A stretch of DNA of 64,000 nucleotides from Burkholderia stagnalis (GTDB lineage Bacteria > Pseudomonadota > Gammaproteobacteria > Burkholderiales > Burkholderiaceae). The DNA lies in the NCBI RefSeq assembly GCF_902830275.1, contig NZ_CADESW010000021.1, positions 79,491-143,490 of the forward strand, written 5' to 3'. How positions within the stretch are numbered: the first letter of the stretch is position 1; each line of letters begins with the position of its first letter. This document shows positions 44,455-53,285 of the stretch, in pieces. Under the pieces are notes generated by a model that made no database searches, had not been told where the DNA came from, and worked only from the letters and a program-made list of their open reading frames with translations. Made by a program: the position numbers and the translations under genes.

Positions 44455-45000
44455 TCATGAACAGGACGCGCATGCTACTTCGCCGCTTGGCGTCTCATCC
44501 TCGCCTCCTCCGGTGAGTCGTAGCTCGACGTCGTCCCCAGCGAGGCGTGACCGAACGTACGTTTGCACGGCCTCGAGCGCGACGCCCGGGGCCAGAGTCC
44601 GCGTGCCGACCGGGTGGCGGAATGCATGCGGCGACAGCCGTGCCAACTGGCGGCGCTCGGCTTCGCTCAGATCCGCGAGCTGCGCCTGCAGCTGCGCGGC
44701 GGCCCAGCGCACCAGCCCGCGCGTGCCGCGCACCGAATAGCCGCCGGCGGGGTTCGCCGGCGCGTCGTCCGCGTCGACGCGGTCGGCTGCGAATTTCGCA
44801 CGGACGCGGCGTCTGCGGGGATCACCAGCGGCGCAAACAGCGTCAAGCCCTACGGCGCTGACGCGCCGGGCGCATCGAAATCCTGCGCGCGATCGCGCCA
44901 ATGCGCGCGCGGTGCGTCGACGCACGCGGCGCCGATCGGCACGAAGCGCTCCTAGTTGCCCTTGCCGATCACGCGCAACTCCCACGTTGCAGGGATCTCA
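44455..45000 (-). pseudogene. Tyrosine-recombinase (phage integrase) C-terminal remnant
   Basis: The minus strand carries pieces of an integrase catalytic domain in more than one frame. TWELRVIGKGN, an amber stop (TAG at 44954-44952) where a Lys is usual, then ERFVPIGAACVDAP lie in one frame. LARLSPHAFRHPVGTRTLAP, with the H-x-x-R box, lies in another. The N-terminal two thirds is missing, so the gene cannot be functional. It abuts the carbonic anhydrase remnant, marking an old integration or deletion junction. Confidence 0.8.
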
Positions 45001-45526
45001 TCGTCGGCCGGATGCAGCTCGAGCGCATCTCGCGCGACGGTATCCTGATGTTCGCGAGTTGCGCTGTGACGTTCTCGCGGACCATGGAATCGACGCGTGC
45101 GCGGTCGGATGTGTGCTGCCGAGCTTCATTCACCGCTTTCGCGGCATCGGCATGACGCAACCACCCCGCCGCCGCAGGCATACGGTCCAGGCACTTGCAT
45201 GTGGCGACGGCAGTCATCGCACCACCGTCGGAGTGTCCACAGATGACGACGTCAGTTGCGTTCAGGCCTGCGACTGCGTATTCGATGCTGGCTGACACGC
45301 CACCAGGCTGCACGCCGTCAGCCGGAACTATGTTGCCGGCGTTGCGAATGACGAACAACTCGCCTGGCTCTTGCTGTGTCAGCATCTCCGGCACTACACG
45401 GCTGTCTGAGCAAGCGATGAACAGCGTTCGCGGATTCTGAGTGGTTGCAAGCTGCTTAAACAACTCCGTGCGCTTGGGAATCTCTTCGCGCTGGAATTTC
45501 AGGAAGCCTTCGATCAGGTCTCGCAT
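44969..45526 (-). pseudogene. Truncated beta-carbonic anhydrase
   Basis: Starting from ATG 45526 (MRDLIEGFLKFQREEIPKRT), about 155 residues follow a beta-class carbonic anhydrase, with the first zinc Cys in FIACSDSRVVPE and the His in VICGHSD. The third zinc ligand Cys, normally in H-S-D-C-G, is Gly here (GHSDGGAM). Sense is lost after AQLANIRI, where the sequence runs into the integrase remnant. A full enzyme is about 220 residues. With a missing ligand and no C-terminus, it is inactive. Confidence 0.8.
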
Positions 45527-45628
45527 GATGTCGCCCGTTTGGTTGTGCGGGAACTCGACGTGCAAAATGGATGATCTGAGCTCTATCGGTTCTGGTCGCG
45601 TAGATGCCAATCACCGTGAGCAGCCCCA
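45482..45628. repeat. 147-bp direct repeat, copy 1
   Basis: The segment runs from CTCTTCGCGCTGGAA to CAGCCCCA and covers the upstream region and first codons of the carbonic anhydrase remnant. It recurs 494 bp away at 45976-46122 with only a few mismatches. Confidence 0.9.
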
Positions 45629-45637
45629 ACTAGTTGC

Positions 45638-45936
45638 TCACGCCGATGCCGAACAGCGCACCCGCACGCCAAGGCGCGACAGCGCCTCACCCAACTCGCC
45701 CGGACCGAACACGGCAGCGCTTTGCCGCAGGTCTTCCCATGCGAATACATCGTCGTTGACGATCAGACGGTCACCGAACTGCCGCGATATGCGTCAAACA
45801 ACTGTGAGCACAGGGCCGCCAGGGCAGCGAGATTCACAGCCTGGTCCGCGTGCTCGACTTCGCCGGCATTAAGCACGTCATCGAGGACAGGAGCCAGGCG
45901 ACGCAGTTTTCGGAAGGTAGCGGCGTCAAGTTTCAT
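45638..45936 (-). pseudogene. Short frameshifted coding remnant between the direct repeats
   Basis: From ATG 45936 one frame reads MKLDAATFRKLRRLAPVLDD and continues to LCSQLFDAYR. A second frame then continues QFGDRLIVNDDVFAWEDLRQ, SAAVFGPGELGEALSRLGV to a stop at 45638. A single-base frameshift near 45780 would join them into about 100 residues. Family not recognised. Confidence 0.4.
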
Positions 45937-45975
45937 GTGATGATGCGCGACGGGGCACGCTGGACTTCTGCCAAA

Positions 45976-46122
45976 CTCTTCGCGCTGGAACTTCAGGAAG
46001 CCTTCGATCAGGTCTTGCATGGTGTCGCCCGTTTGGTTGTGTGGGAACTCGATGTGCAAAATGGATGATCTGAGCTCTATCGGTTCTGGTCGCGTAGATG
46101 CCAATCACCGTGAGCAGCCCCA
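45976..46122. repeat. 147-bp direct repeat, copy 2
   Basis: Second copy of the 45482-45628 segment, including the start MQDLIEGFLKFQREE of a carbonic anhydrase gene that loses its frame immediately after. The pair suggests a tandem duplication, or a deletion within two former carbonic anhydrase copies. Confidence 0.9.
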
Positions 46123-46255
46123 TGGCCGGTATCGAATGCGCTAACCGGCTCGCAACATGCTGCCATCGAGTTGGCCACGAAAATATGCCTGCGCTTTATG
46201 CTCAGATCGTGCACCCCCGACATCCATGACCGGGGGCGCCCAGGCTGGGAATGCT

Positions 46256-47077
46256 TCAGACCGACTTACCTTCCAGCATCTTTACCGTATCGTCTGTGGT
46301 CCAGACCCCATCGGCGATGAAGCGATAATTGACTAGCGCAGCGCCATAGCCATCGCCTTCCGGCAGTTTCGGTCCCGCTACGGCGTCACGCACGACTGCC
46401 ACCTCGAAGCCATTCTCGAGCAGATCGCGCAGATGCGACTCCACGCACAGGTTGGCCAGCATGCCCGCCAGAATGACCTGCTCCACGCGCTGCTTGCCCA
46501 GTTGGAGCTTCAGGTCGTTGACCTGGGGGCCATAGAGCTTGTGCGGCGAGCAAATGATTGTCTTGTCATCCTCGATGTACGGTTTGAACTCCGGAAGGAA
46601 GTCCGAGCCTGACCCGCGGAAGCCTTCAAGCGAGAGCGCACTCGGACGGTCGAACAGGCCGAGGTTGTGCTGAAATATCTCCGCCCCACCCTGGAACTGC
46701 CACCGATGGTCCTGCGGATAGTAGTAATGGGGGGAAATCGCTATCGTAATTCCGGCCTTCTTGGACGCCTGAAACAGTCGCACCAGGTTCGGCACCATAT
46801 TCTGTTCGGTCACGCTTTCGCCCACCACCGGCCACGCCTTGCCCTTCGGGCTCATGAAGTCAATCTGCGGATCGATCACGACGAACGCAGTACGGGTGAG
46901 GTCAAGCTTCATGTCCGTCTTGGGCAGTGCCGGTTTGGCCGGATCCGCGTACTTGGCACCGCCACCGGCGGGCGCTGAGTTGGCCAGCGAGGGCAGTTGC
47001 GTGGAGGCCACTGCCGCGGCGGCAGCCATGCCCTTGAAGAAGGTACGGCGGCCATGAAATTTTGAGGATTCACACAT
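46256..47077 (-). CDS. Tat-exported isochorismatase-family cysteine hydrolase
   Basis: A 273-residue protein with a twin-arginine signal (GRRTFFKGMAAAAAVASTQL), so it is folded before export to the periplasm. The isochorismatase-like triad is visible: Asp69 in FVVIDPQIDF, Lys180 in CSPHKLYG and the nucleophile Cys211 in GMLANLCVESH. Members hydrolyse small amides or vinyl ethers; the substrate is unknown. It lies near a Tat-exported haloperoxidase-like hydrolase and a catalase, which may form an oxidative-stress set. The 5' side (47078 onward) is decayed sequence. Confidence 0.9.
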   Translation of the reverse strand: MCESSKFHGRRTFFKGMAAAAAVASTQLPSLANSAPAGGGAKYADPAKPALPKTDMKLDLTRTAFVVIDPQIDFMSPKGKAWPVVGESVTEQNMVPNLVRLFQASKKAGITIAISPHYYYPQDHRWQFQGGAEIFQHNLGLFDRPSALSLEGFRGSGSDFLPEFKPYIEDDKTIICSPHKLYGPQVNDLKLQLGKQRVEQVILAGMLANLCVESHLRDLLENGFEVAVVRDAVAGPKLPEGDGYGAALVNYRFIADGVWTTDDTVKMLEGKSV

Positions 47078-47998
47078 AGTAATTCTCCGGTTGGCTGCGC
47101 GGGAACGCTGGCAGGTGCGGCAGACGCACTGTCATGGGTCCAGAGCGCACGATCGCTAAAGCAACTTCCAGAATCGGGAATAGACGGAGTGATCGTCACA
47201 GCCGCCAGGTTTCATCGCCGCCTGGAAAGCTCACTGCGGCTACCCGAACTTCTTGTCGGACGATCCGGGCGATGCAGGCCGCAACGTTTACGGGGTTCCA
47301 GTTGTTGATCGTCCCCACGAGACAGGTGAGGATCGGCAGCTCCTGCTAGCTGTATCGGGTGTGCACGCGTTCTCGCGAACAGGACCTTCGATCGTGATCT
47401 TCTGAAACAGCGGGCCGAACTCCATGCGCTTCGTGGACAGTTCTCTGGACTGCTGAACGTAGGTAGGAAATCGAGTCATGATGTTTCCTGGATGAGCTGA
47501 CTGACGGCGTGTTTCTCGACCATGGCGGTGCGTTCCAGATCGAGTGTCATCGTGGGAACGGGCATGGCGCGCTCGGTGGGATCGGTGTACTACGCCGGTT
47601 GTTCTGCTGTTGGTCGTTGCTGTGTTGGGTCATGTTGGTTCCTGGGACTGGGGTGGACAACGAACACGTCGCGAAGCTCTCGAGCCGATGCATCGATGCT
47701 GACGTGATGCGTTGAAATCTAGAAGCAAATGCCTGCCTGAACTAGGGGCCGGGCGCGGACAGTTCTGTCAATCGCGACGCACCAATCGCGTTCAGCGAGA
47801 GTTCATCAAGAATGAGCCGGCGCATTTGAAGATCCTGTCGTGCGGATGGCTGAGCTCGGTGAACGACCCAGCGGCACGCGCCGGATGCGTTGCCGCAACA
47901 TTGGTGAAGCACCTGCAACATCGAATTGCACGTGACGCATATCGCACGGCGAGGAGACCGTGGCTAGACTGATCGCGTCTCCACTCAGGTCTATACCC
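47078..47998. other. Gene-poor decayed region
   Basis: About 920 bp without an intact gene. The minus strand holds short protein-like fragments: MTLDLERTAMVEKHAVSQLI, which resembles the start of another isochorismatase-like gene near 47545-47500, and MTRFPTYVQQSRELSTKRME (47479 downward), which loses sense after about 40 residues. They look like remnants of genes destroyed by small deletions. No RNA gene or repeat was found. Confidence 0.5.
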
Positions 47999-48994
47999 AT
48001 GAAGATTGATCCCGCGCCAATACAGCCTGGCTTCGCTGGCGTCACGCGCCGTCAGTTTTTGGTCATCGGGGCAGGCACTGCAGCAGCAGTGGCTTTGCCA
48101 TTCGCAGCGGCCGCTGCCTCTACTGCGCCGAATGGCGCCGAAACTCCGGAAGGAAATCCACCCATGAGCTATATCACTACCAAAGACGGGGTCCAGATCT
48201 TCTACAAGGATTTGGGTCCCTCCAATGGCACCCCGATCGTCTTCTCGCACGGATGGCCTCTGAGCTCCGACGATTGGGACGCGCAGATGATGTTCTTCCT
48301 CTCCAAGGGCTATCGTGTCGTCGCGCACGATCGGCGCGGGCATGGCCGCTCGGCGCAAGTCTGGAACGGCCACGACATGGATCACTACGCCGACGACCTC
48401 GCCGCGGTCGTGAACCATCTCGACCTCAGGGGCGCGATCCACGTCGGACACTCCACCGGCGGCGGCGAGGTCGTGCGCTATCTGGCTCGCCACGGCGAGA
48501 AGCGAGCCGCGAAGGCCTGCCTCATAAACGCCGTGCCGCCGCTGATGGTCAAGACCGCGTCGAACCCCGGCGGCCTGCCGAAGGACGTGTTCGACGGCCT
48601 GCAACGGCAGACGGCCACGAACCGGGCGCAGTTCTACCGCGACATTCCCGCCGGGCCGTTCTACGGCTTCAACCGGCCGGGCGTGAAGCCGCAGGAAGGC
48701 ATCATCCAGAACTGGTGGCGCCAGGGGATGATGGGCAGCGCCAAGGCGCACTACGACGGCGTCGTCGCGTTCTCGCAGACCGACTTCACCGACGACCTGA
48801 AGAAGATCGGACTGCCGGTGCTGGTGATGCACGGCGACGACGACCAGATCGTCCCCTACGCCGACTCCGCGCCACTGTCGGCCAAGCTGCTGAAGAACGG
48901 CACGCTGAAGACCTACAAGGGCTTTCCGCACGGCATGCCGACAACGCACGCGGACGTCATTAACGCGGACCTGCTGGCTTTTATCAACGCCTGA
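47999..48994 (+). CDS. Tat-exported alpha/beta hydrolase, non-heme chloroperoxidase-like
   Basis: A 331-residue protein. The N-terminus carries a Tat signal (VTRRQFLVIGAGTAAAVALP), then a standard cofactor-free haloperoxidase/esterase fold starting SYITTKDGVQIFYKDLGPSN. Motifs: oxyanion HGWPLSSDDWDAQMMF, DRRGHGRSAQVWNG, nucleophile GHSTGGGEVVRYLARHG, acid in MHGDDDQIVPYADS and catalytic His in PHGMPTTHADVIN. Without the leader it would match the usual ~275-residue cytoplasmic enzyme; an internal ATG at the fold boundary (PPMSYITTK) may mark the ancestral start. These enzymes work as esterases or perhydrolases. A catalase gene follows 137 bp downstream. Confidence 0.9.
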   Translation: MKIDPAPIQPGFAGVTRRQFLVIGAGTAAAVALPFAAAAASTAPNGAETPEGNPPMSYITTKDGVQIFYKDLGPSNGTPIVFSHGWPLSSDDWDAQMMFFLSKGYRVVAHDRRGHGRSAQVWNGHDMDHYADDLAAVVNHLDLRGAIHVGHSTGGGEVVRYLARHGEKRAAKACLINAVPPLMVKTASNPGGLPKDVFDGLQRQTATNRAQFYRDIPAGPFYGFNRPGVKPQEGIIQNWWRQGMMGSAKAHYDGVVAFSQTDFTDDLKKIGLPVLVMHGDDDQIVPYADSAPLSAKLLKNGTLKTYKGFPHGMPTTHADVINADLLAFINA

Positions 48995-49131
48995 TCGAGT
49001 CCGAATCAGCCGGCACCGTCGATGGCCGGTCCACCGTTGGGGTGAAGGCCATCGACGCGACGCCCACTCTGGACGTCCAGTCCCCCCTCCTGAAGACGCT
49101 CCGCTGAACCCTTCTTCCTGCCCACATCGCC

Positions 49132-50562
49132 ATGACCAAACTCACTTTTACCAACGGCGCCCCCGTTGTCGACAACTACAACATCGAGACCGCCGGTGCG
49201 CGCGGCCCCGCGCTGTTGCAGGACATCTGGCTGCTTGAGAAGCTCGCCCACTTCGACCGCGAGGTGATCCCCGAGCGGCGCATGCACGCCAAGGGCTCCG
49301 GCGCATTTGGCCACTTCACGGTGACGCACGACATCACAGCGTTCTCGAAGGCCAGGCTCTTTTCCGGCATCGGCAAGAAGACGGACGTCTTCGTGCGCTT
49401 CTCCACGGTGGCCGGCGAGCGCGGCGCGGCGGATGCCGAGCGAGACATCCGCGGCTTCGCGGTGAAGTTTTATACCGAGGAAGGCAATTGGGACCTGGTG
49501 GGTAACAACACGCCCGTGTTTTTCCTGCGCGACCCGCTGCGATTTCCCGACCTGAACCACGCCGTCAAGCGCGACCCGCGCAGCAACCTGCGCAGCGCCC
49601 AGAACAACTGGGACTTCTGGACGCTGCTACCCGAGGCGCTGCATCAGGTGACCATCGTGATGAGCGATCGCGGCCTGCCCGATGGCTATCGCCACATGCA
49701 CGGTTTCGGCAGTCACACGTTCAGCTTCATCAACGAGAACAACGAGCGGCACTGGGTGAAGTTTCACCTGCGCAGCCTGCAAGGCATTCGCAACCTCACC
49801 GACGCACAGGCCGCCGCGATCGTCGCCAACGACCGCGAGAGCGCGCAGCGCGACCTGCTCGAGGCGATCGATGGCGGCAACTTCCCGCGCTGGACGTTGT
49901 GCATCCAGGTGATGACCGAGCAGCAAGCGCAGGTCTGCCCGTTTAATCCCTTCGACCTCACCAAGGTCTGGCCGCACGGCGACTACCCACTCATCGAAGT
50001 GGGTGTGCTGGAGCTCAACCGCAACCCCGACAACTACTTCGCCGATGTGGAGCAGGCGGCGTTCTCGCCCGCCAACATCGTGCCGGGCATTGGCTTCTCG
50101 CCGGACAAGATGCTGCAGGGGCGGCTCTTCAGCTACGGCGACGCGGTCCGCTACCGTCTGGGCGTGAACGCGCACCAGATCCCGGTAAACGCCCCGCGTT
50201 GCCCGATGCACAGCTATCACCGCGACGGCGCGATGCGCGTGGACGGCAACCAGGGCGGGCTGCCTGGCATCGTGCCAAACAGCCGCGGCGAGTGGGCCGA
50301 CAGCCCGCGGCTGGCGGAGCCGCCGCTGGAGGTCTCGGGGGCAGCCGCGCACTGGGACCATCGCGCGGACGACGACTACTACTCGCAGCCGGGAGCGCTG
50401 TTCCGACTGATGTCGCCCAAGCAGAAGCTGCAGCTCTTCGACAACACGGCGCGCTCGCTCGGCGGCGCGAGCGAGGACGTGCAGCAGCGGCATATCCGCA
50501 ATTGCACGATGGCCGATCCCGCCTATGGCGCAGGTGTTGCCGAGGCGCTGAAGAACCGCTAG
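49132..50562 (+). CDS. Monofunctional heme catalase, small-subunit clade
   Basis: A 476-residue catalase that disproportionates hydrogen peroxide. The essential distal His52 lies in RRMHAKGSGAFGHFTVTHDI, the distal Asn in DLVGNNTPVFFLRDP, and the proximal heme-ligand Tyr in RLFSYGDAVRYRLGVNAHQI. The length and lack of a C-terminal flavodoxin-like domain place it in the ~480-residue small-subunit clade. There is no signal peptide, so it is cytoplasmic. No LysR/OxyR gene is adjacent. A strong hairpin follows the stop codon. Confidence 0.95.
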   Translation: MTKLTFTNGAPVVDNYNIETAGARGPALLQDIWLLEKLAHFDREVIPERRMHAKGSGAFGHFTVTHDITAFSKARLFSGIGKKTDVFVRFSTVAGERGAADAERDIRGFAVKFYTEEGNWDLVGNNTPVFFLRDPLRFPDLNHAVKRDPRSNLRSAQNNWDFWTLLPEALHQVTIVMSDRGLPDGYRHMHGFGSHTFSFINENNERHWVKFHLRSLQGIRNLTDAQAAAIVANDRESAQRDLLEAIDGGNFPRWTLCIQVMTEQQAQVCPFNPFDLTKVWPHGDYPLIEVGVLELNRNPDNYFADVEQAAFSPANIVPGIGFSPDKMLQGRLFSYGDAVRYRLGVNAHQIPVNAPRCPMHSYHRDGAMRVDGNQGGLPGIVPNSRGEWADSPRLAEPPLEVSGAAAHWDHRADDDYYSQPGALFRLMSPKQKLQLFDNTARSLGGASEDVQQRHIRNCTMADPAYGAGVAEALKNR

Positions 50563-50570
50563 TCAGGCAC

Positions 50571-50607
50571 CGGGCGCGTTGGTGCTGCAAGTTGCCCAAC
50601 GCGCCCG
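50571..50607 (+). terminator. Strong hairpin after the catalase gene
   Basis: CGGGCGCGTTGG (50571-50582) pairs perfectly with CCAACGCGCCCG (50596-50607), loop 13 nt, 8 bp after the catalase stop. There is no T-run. Confidence 0.65.
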
Positions 50608-50667
50608 TGAAAGGCGGGGCAGAGTGCGTACGCTTATGCGCATCAATGAAGAGGATCACTTCAAGCG

Positions 50668-50802
50668 ATGGTCACAATGCTCAAACTGTCCTCCCTTGGC
50701 GCGGCGCACACCGCATTCGCCCTCGTGGCCGTTGTCTGCGGCTACGCAATGCTCCTGCGCTTCGGACAACATACCAACGTCTTACCGCAATCTCCCAACT
50801 GA
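50668..50802 (+). pseudogene. N-terminal fragment of a small membrane protein (DUF2306-like)
   Basis: A 44-codon frame beginning MVTMLKLSSLGAAHTAFALV and continuing AVVCGYAMLLRFG, which resembles the first membrane helix of DUF2306-type proteins, then a stop. Downstream frames do not restore the family. It is probably a truncated gene. The rest of 50803-51020 holds only short unconvincing frames. Confidence 0.4.
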
Positions 50803-51020
50803 CAGATTGTCACGTGCCGAACATTCCCTTGATCCTCGCCACTTTCGCAGTGGCCAAACTCCAATACGTCTACAGCGCTCGCCCTCTGAAACAGGCCCGG
50901 GCCACTATCAACTTCAAGCTGGATATCCAGAAGGTACCGGATCCGGAAGGCGGCCACCGTGCGGTGACTACCCTTGACGGCAAGCATTTGCCGACCAAGC
51001 CGCTTTGACTGTATGCCATC

Positions 51021-51240
51021 CTAAGCGGATAGGGCCGCTGCCCCGGTCCCCGGAAGGATCGCCGATGTGACCTGCAGGCTGTATCGGCGGGCGAATTCGG
51101 TGGGGGTGGCGCAGTCCAGCGCAGAGTGGGGTCGACTCTCGTTCTGGTGGGTCCGTCAGGCAGAGATCTTGGCCCTGGCGCCGTCCACTCGTGGCGCAGC
51201 CGGTCGTTGAAGTCGCGTCGTCAGTCGTCCTGCCAAGTCT
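51021..51240 (-). mobile_element. IS3-family transposase C-terminal remnant
   Basis: The minus strand reads QNESRPHSALDCATPTEFAR then RYSLQVTSAI to a stop at 51021. This is the N-x-x-R-P-H-S-A-L-x-x-x-T-P-x-E-F-A end of IS3-family OrfB integrases. Just upstream, RAKISA is followed by a TGA where the family has Trp, and the frame shifts again before that. Only about the last 70 codons survive. No terminal inverted repeats were identified. Confidence 0.75.
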
Positions 51241-53053
51241 ATTGACCCGGCAGGGGCACCAATGGCGCCGAGGCGGCCTGTCGATCATCACGCGTTGGTG
51301 AAAAAGCACCCGCGCATTGAAGGTCCAGCGCCCGGATTGCTGTCGTCATGTGATCGACGAACACGCGGATACGCGACGGCAGATGCTGACGACTCAAGTA
51401 GCAGATGTAGTGGCCGCGGTCATCGGGTGCGTACTGTGGCATGGAGTAAACCAGTTTCCCCTCGCGCAGCAGATCGCAGATCAGGTACCCCCCCAACTGA
51501 GCGATGCCTTTGCCCTGGAGGACGGCCTCCAGCACTAGCCCGACATCGTTGAACATGAGGCGCGATGGCGGAGTCAGCTTGCGCGTCCCCCCCTCCACCT
51601 TGAACTCCCATTCGTAGACGCGGCCCGACGGCAGACGGACGTTGATGCAGTCGTGCTGCATCACCGCGTCCGGTGACTCGGGCATACCGCGCCTGACGGC
51701 ATACTCGGGCGAGGCGCATACCAAAGTCTGCATCGGGACGATCCGTTTTGCGACGATCCGGCTGTCGGCCAGGCGCCCGTTGAGAAACGAGACGTCGATG
51801 CGGTCCGACGTGAAGTCGCTCGCGACGCAGCTTAGGTGCAGTTCGATCTCGATGTCGGGGTACTTCTCCTGGAAGCCCCACAGCAGCGGTGCAACCACTT
51901 TGCGGCCGAAGCCCACGGAAGCGGAGACCCGCAGGCGTCCTCGCGGCGGACCGTCGCGCAGATCGCGCATGTCTTCCATCGCCTCTTTGATGAGAGCGAC
52001 GCTGGGCTGGCAGCGGGCATGGAAGATCTCGCCTTCGCGCGTGAGCGAAATGCTGCGCGTCGTCCGACTCAACAGACGCAAGCCGACCTGCGCCTCCAGT
52101 TTCTGGATGACGCGGCTGACCGCGGAACGAGTGATCCCGAGCCGGTCAGCCGCCTTGCAAAAGCCGCCTTCGGCCACAACGGTGATGAAGGCGACGACTC
52201 CGGGATAGCTCGTCGCGAAACTCGATGCAAGCGCGTCCGAGTTGCCCGCAGCGGCAGTCGCCAAAAGAGGCGATTGCATGGCGCAGCAGGACTGAGCCTT
52301 GTAGCGATCGAGCCAGTCCTCGAACCGGATCGCGCCGATGCGGGGGTTCTCCCCGGGCGTGAGCGTCCGATCTGAGAGGAGGCCACCGAAGTAGCGCGCG
52401 TGGATGTCCGGCACGACCTTGCGCGTATCCTGCATCGCCCGCAGGAAGCGCCTGACCAGTTCGTCCAGTGGCATCGCCTCCGGACCGGCGACTTCGACCG
52501 TGCCGTTGACCGGCGGCGCGACTGCGGCCTCGGCAAGCGCCGCTGCCACGTCCGCTGACGCGATCGGCTGGATCAGCGCCGGCGACAAGCGAATCTCCTT
52601 GCCTAAGGTGGCCAACTGGGCAGCCGACTGGGCAATGTCGCCGACAGACTCGTAGAACTGCGTCGCACGCACGATGGTGTATGGAATGCCGGATGCCTTG
52701 ATGAGGCCCTCCTGCGCGACCTTCGCCCGGAAATAGCCGCAGTCGGTAAGCCGTTCGCTACCAACGATCGACAGGGCCACATGGTGGCGTACGCCGGCGG
52801 CAGCGCCCGCAGCCAGCAGGTTGCGGCCCGATGTCTCGAGCAACTCGATGGCCGCCTTGTCTTCCCATACTGGCGCGTTCGCCGCATCGACGACGATCTC
52901 GGCACCGTCGAGCGCTTTGGCCAAACCCTCGCGGGTGCGGGTGTTGTCGCCGGTGTCAGGGGCGGCTGCGAGCACGTCATGGCCGCGCTTGCGAAGGTTC
53001 TCCACAAGCATCGTTCCGATGAGGCCGGTGCACCCGATGACGACAATTTTCAT
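51239..53053 (-). CDS. NmrA-like SDR oxidoreductase fused in frame to a LysR regulator
   Basis: A single uninterrupted frame of 604 codons. Residues 1-255 are an NAD(P)-binding atypical SDR (MKIVVIGCTGLIGTMLVENL with the G-x-T-G-x-x-G motif; VDAANAPVW; FEDWLDRYK at the end). Residues ~262-604 are a LysR regulator: helix-turn-helix VVAFITVVAEGGFCKAADRL, TRSAVSRVIQKLEAQVGLRL, and a full effector domain. A possible internal start, MQSPLLATAAAGNSDALASS, lies at the junction, so two proteins may still be made. The ATG at 53053 follows GGAGAG. Normally such genes are separate and divergent. It is divergent from the winged-helix/TPR regulator gene. Confidence 0.82.
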   Translation of the reverse strand: MKIVVIGCTGLIGTMLVENLRKRGHDVLAAAPDTGDNTRTREGLAKALDGAEIVVDAANAPVWEDKAAIELLETSGRNLLAAGAAAGVRHHVALSIVGSERLTDCGYFRAKVAQEGLIKASGIPYTIVRATQFYESVGDIAQSAAQLATLGKEIRLSPALIQPIASADVAAALAEAAVAPPVNGTVEVAGPEAMPLDELVRRFLRAMQDTRKVVPDIHARYFGGLLSDRTLTPGENPRIGAIRFEDWLDRYKAQSCCAMQSPLLATAAAGNSDALASSFATSYPGVVAFITVVAEGGFCKAADRLGITRSAVSRVIQKLEAQVGLRLLSRTTRSISLTREGEIFHARCQPSVALIKEAMEDMRDLRDGPPRGRLRVSASVGFGRKVVAPLLWGFQEKYPDIEIELHLSCVASDFTSDRIDVSFLNGRLADSRIVAKRIVPMQTLVCASPEYAVRRGMPESPDAVMQHDCINVRLPSGRVYEWEFKVEGGTRKLTPPSRLMFNDVGLVLEAVLQGKGIAQLGGYLICDLLREGKLVYSMPQYAPDDRGHYICYLSRQHLPSRIRVFVDHMTTAIRALDLQCAGAFSPTRDDRQAASAPLVPLPGQ

Positions 53054-53285
53054 GTTTTCTCTCCGTTTCTCGACCGCAAACCGTTGTCGTCGATATATAT
53101 GGAGATTGCCCGCGCGCTCCGGGGAAGTCCTTGCCTTCGCCTTGAATTTCTCTGCAGGAGAGCTTGATTATTCGTCCAAGCGTTGCTCGATCGGGATGAG
53201 ATGCTCTCACCTCCGGTTGCAGTATCATCCATGGACGGAATTCGCCGGTTACCCCCTGGGAGCCGAATCGGCCACGGGATGTCAA

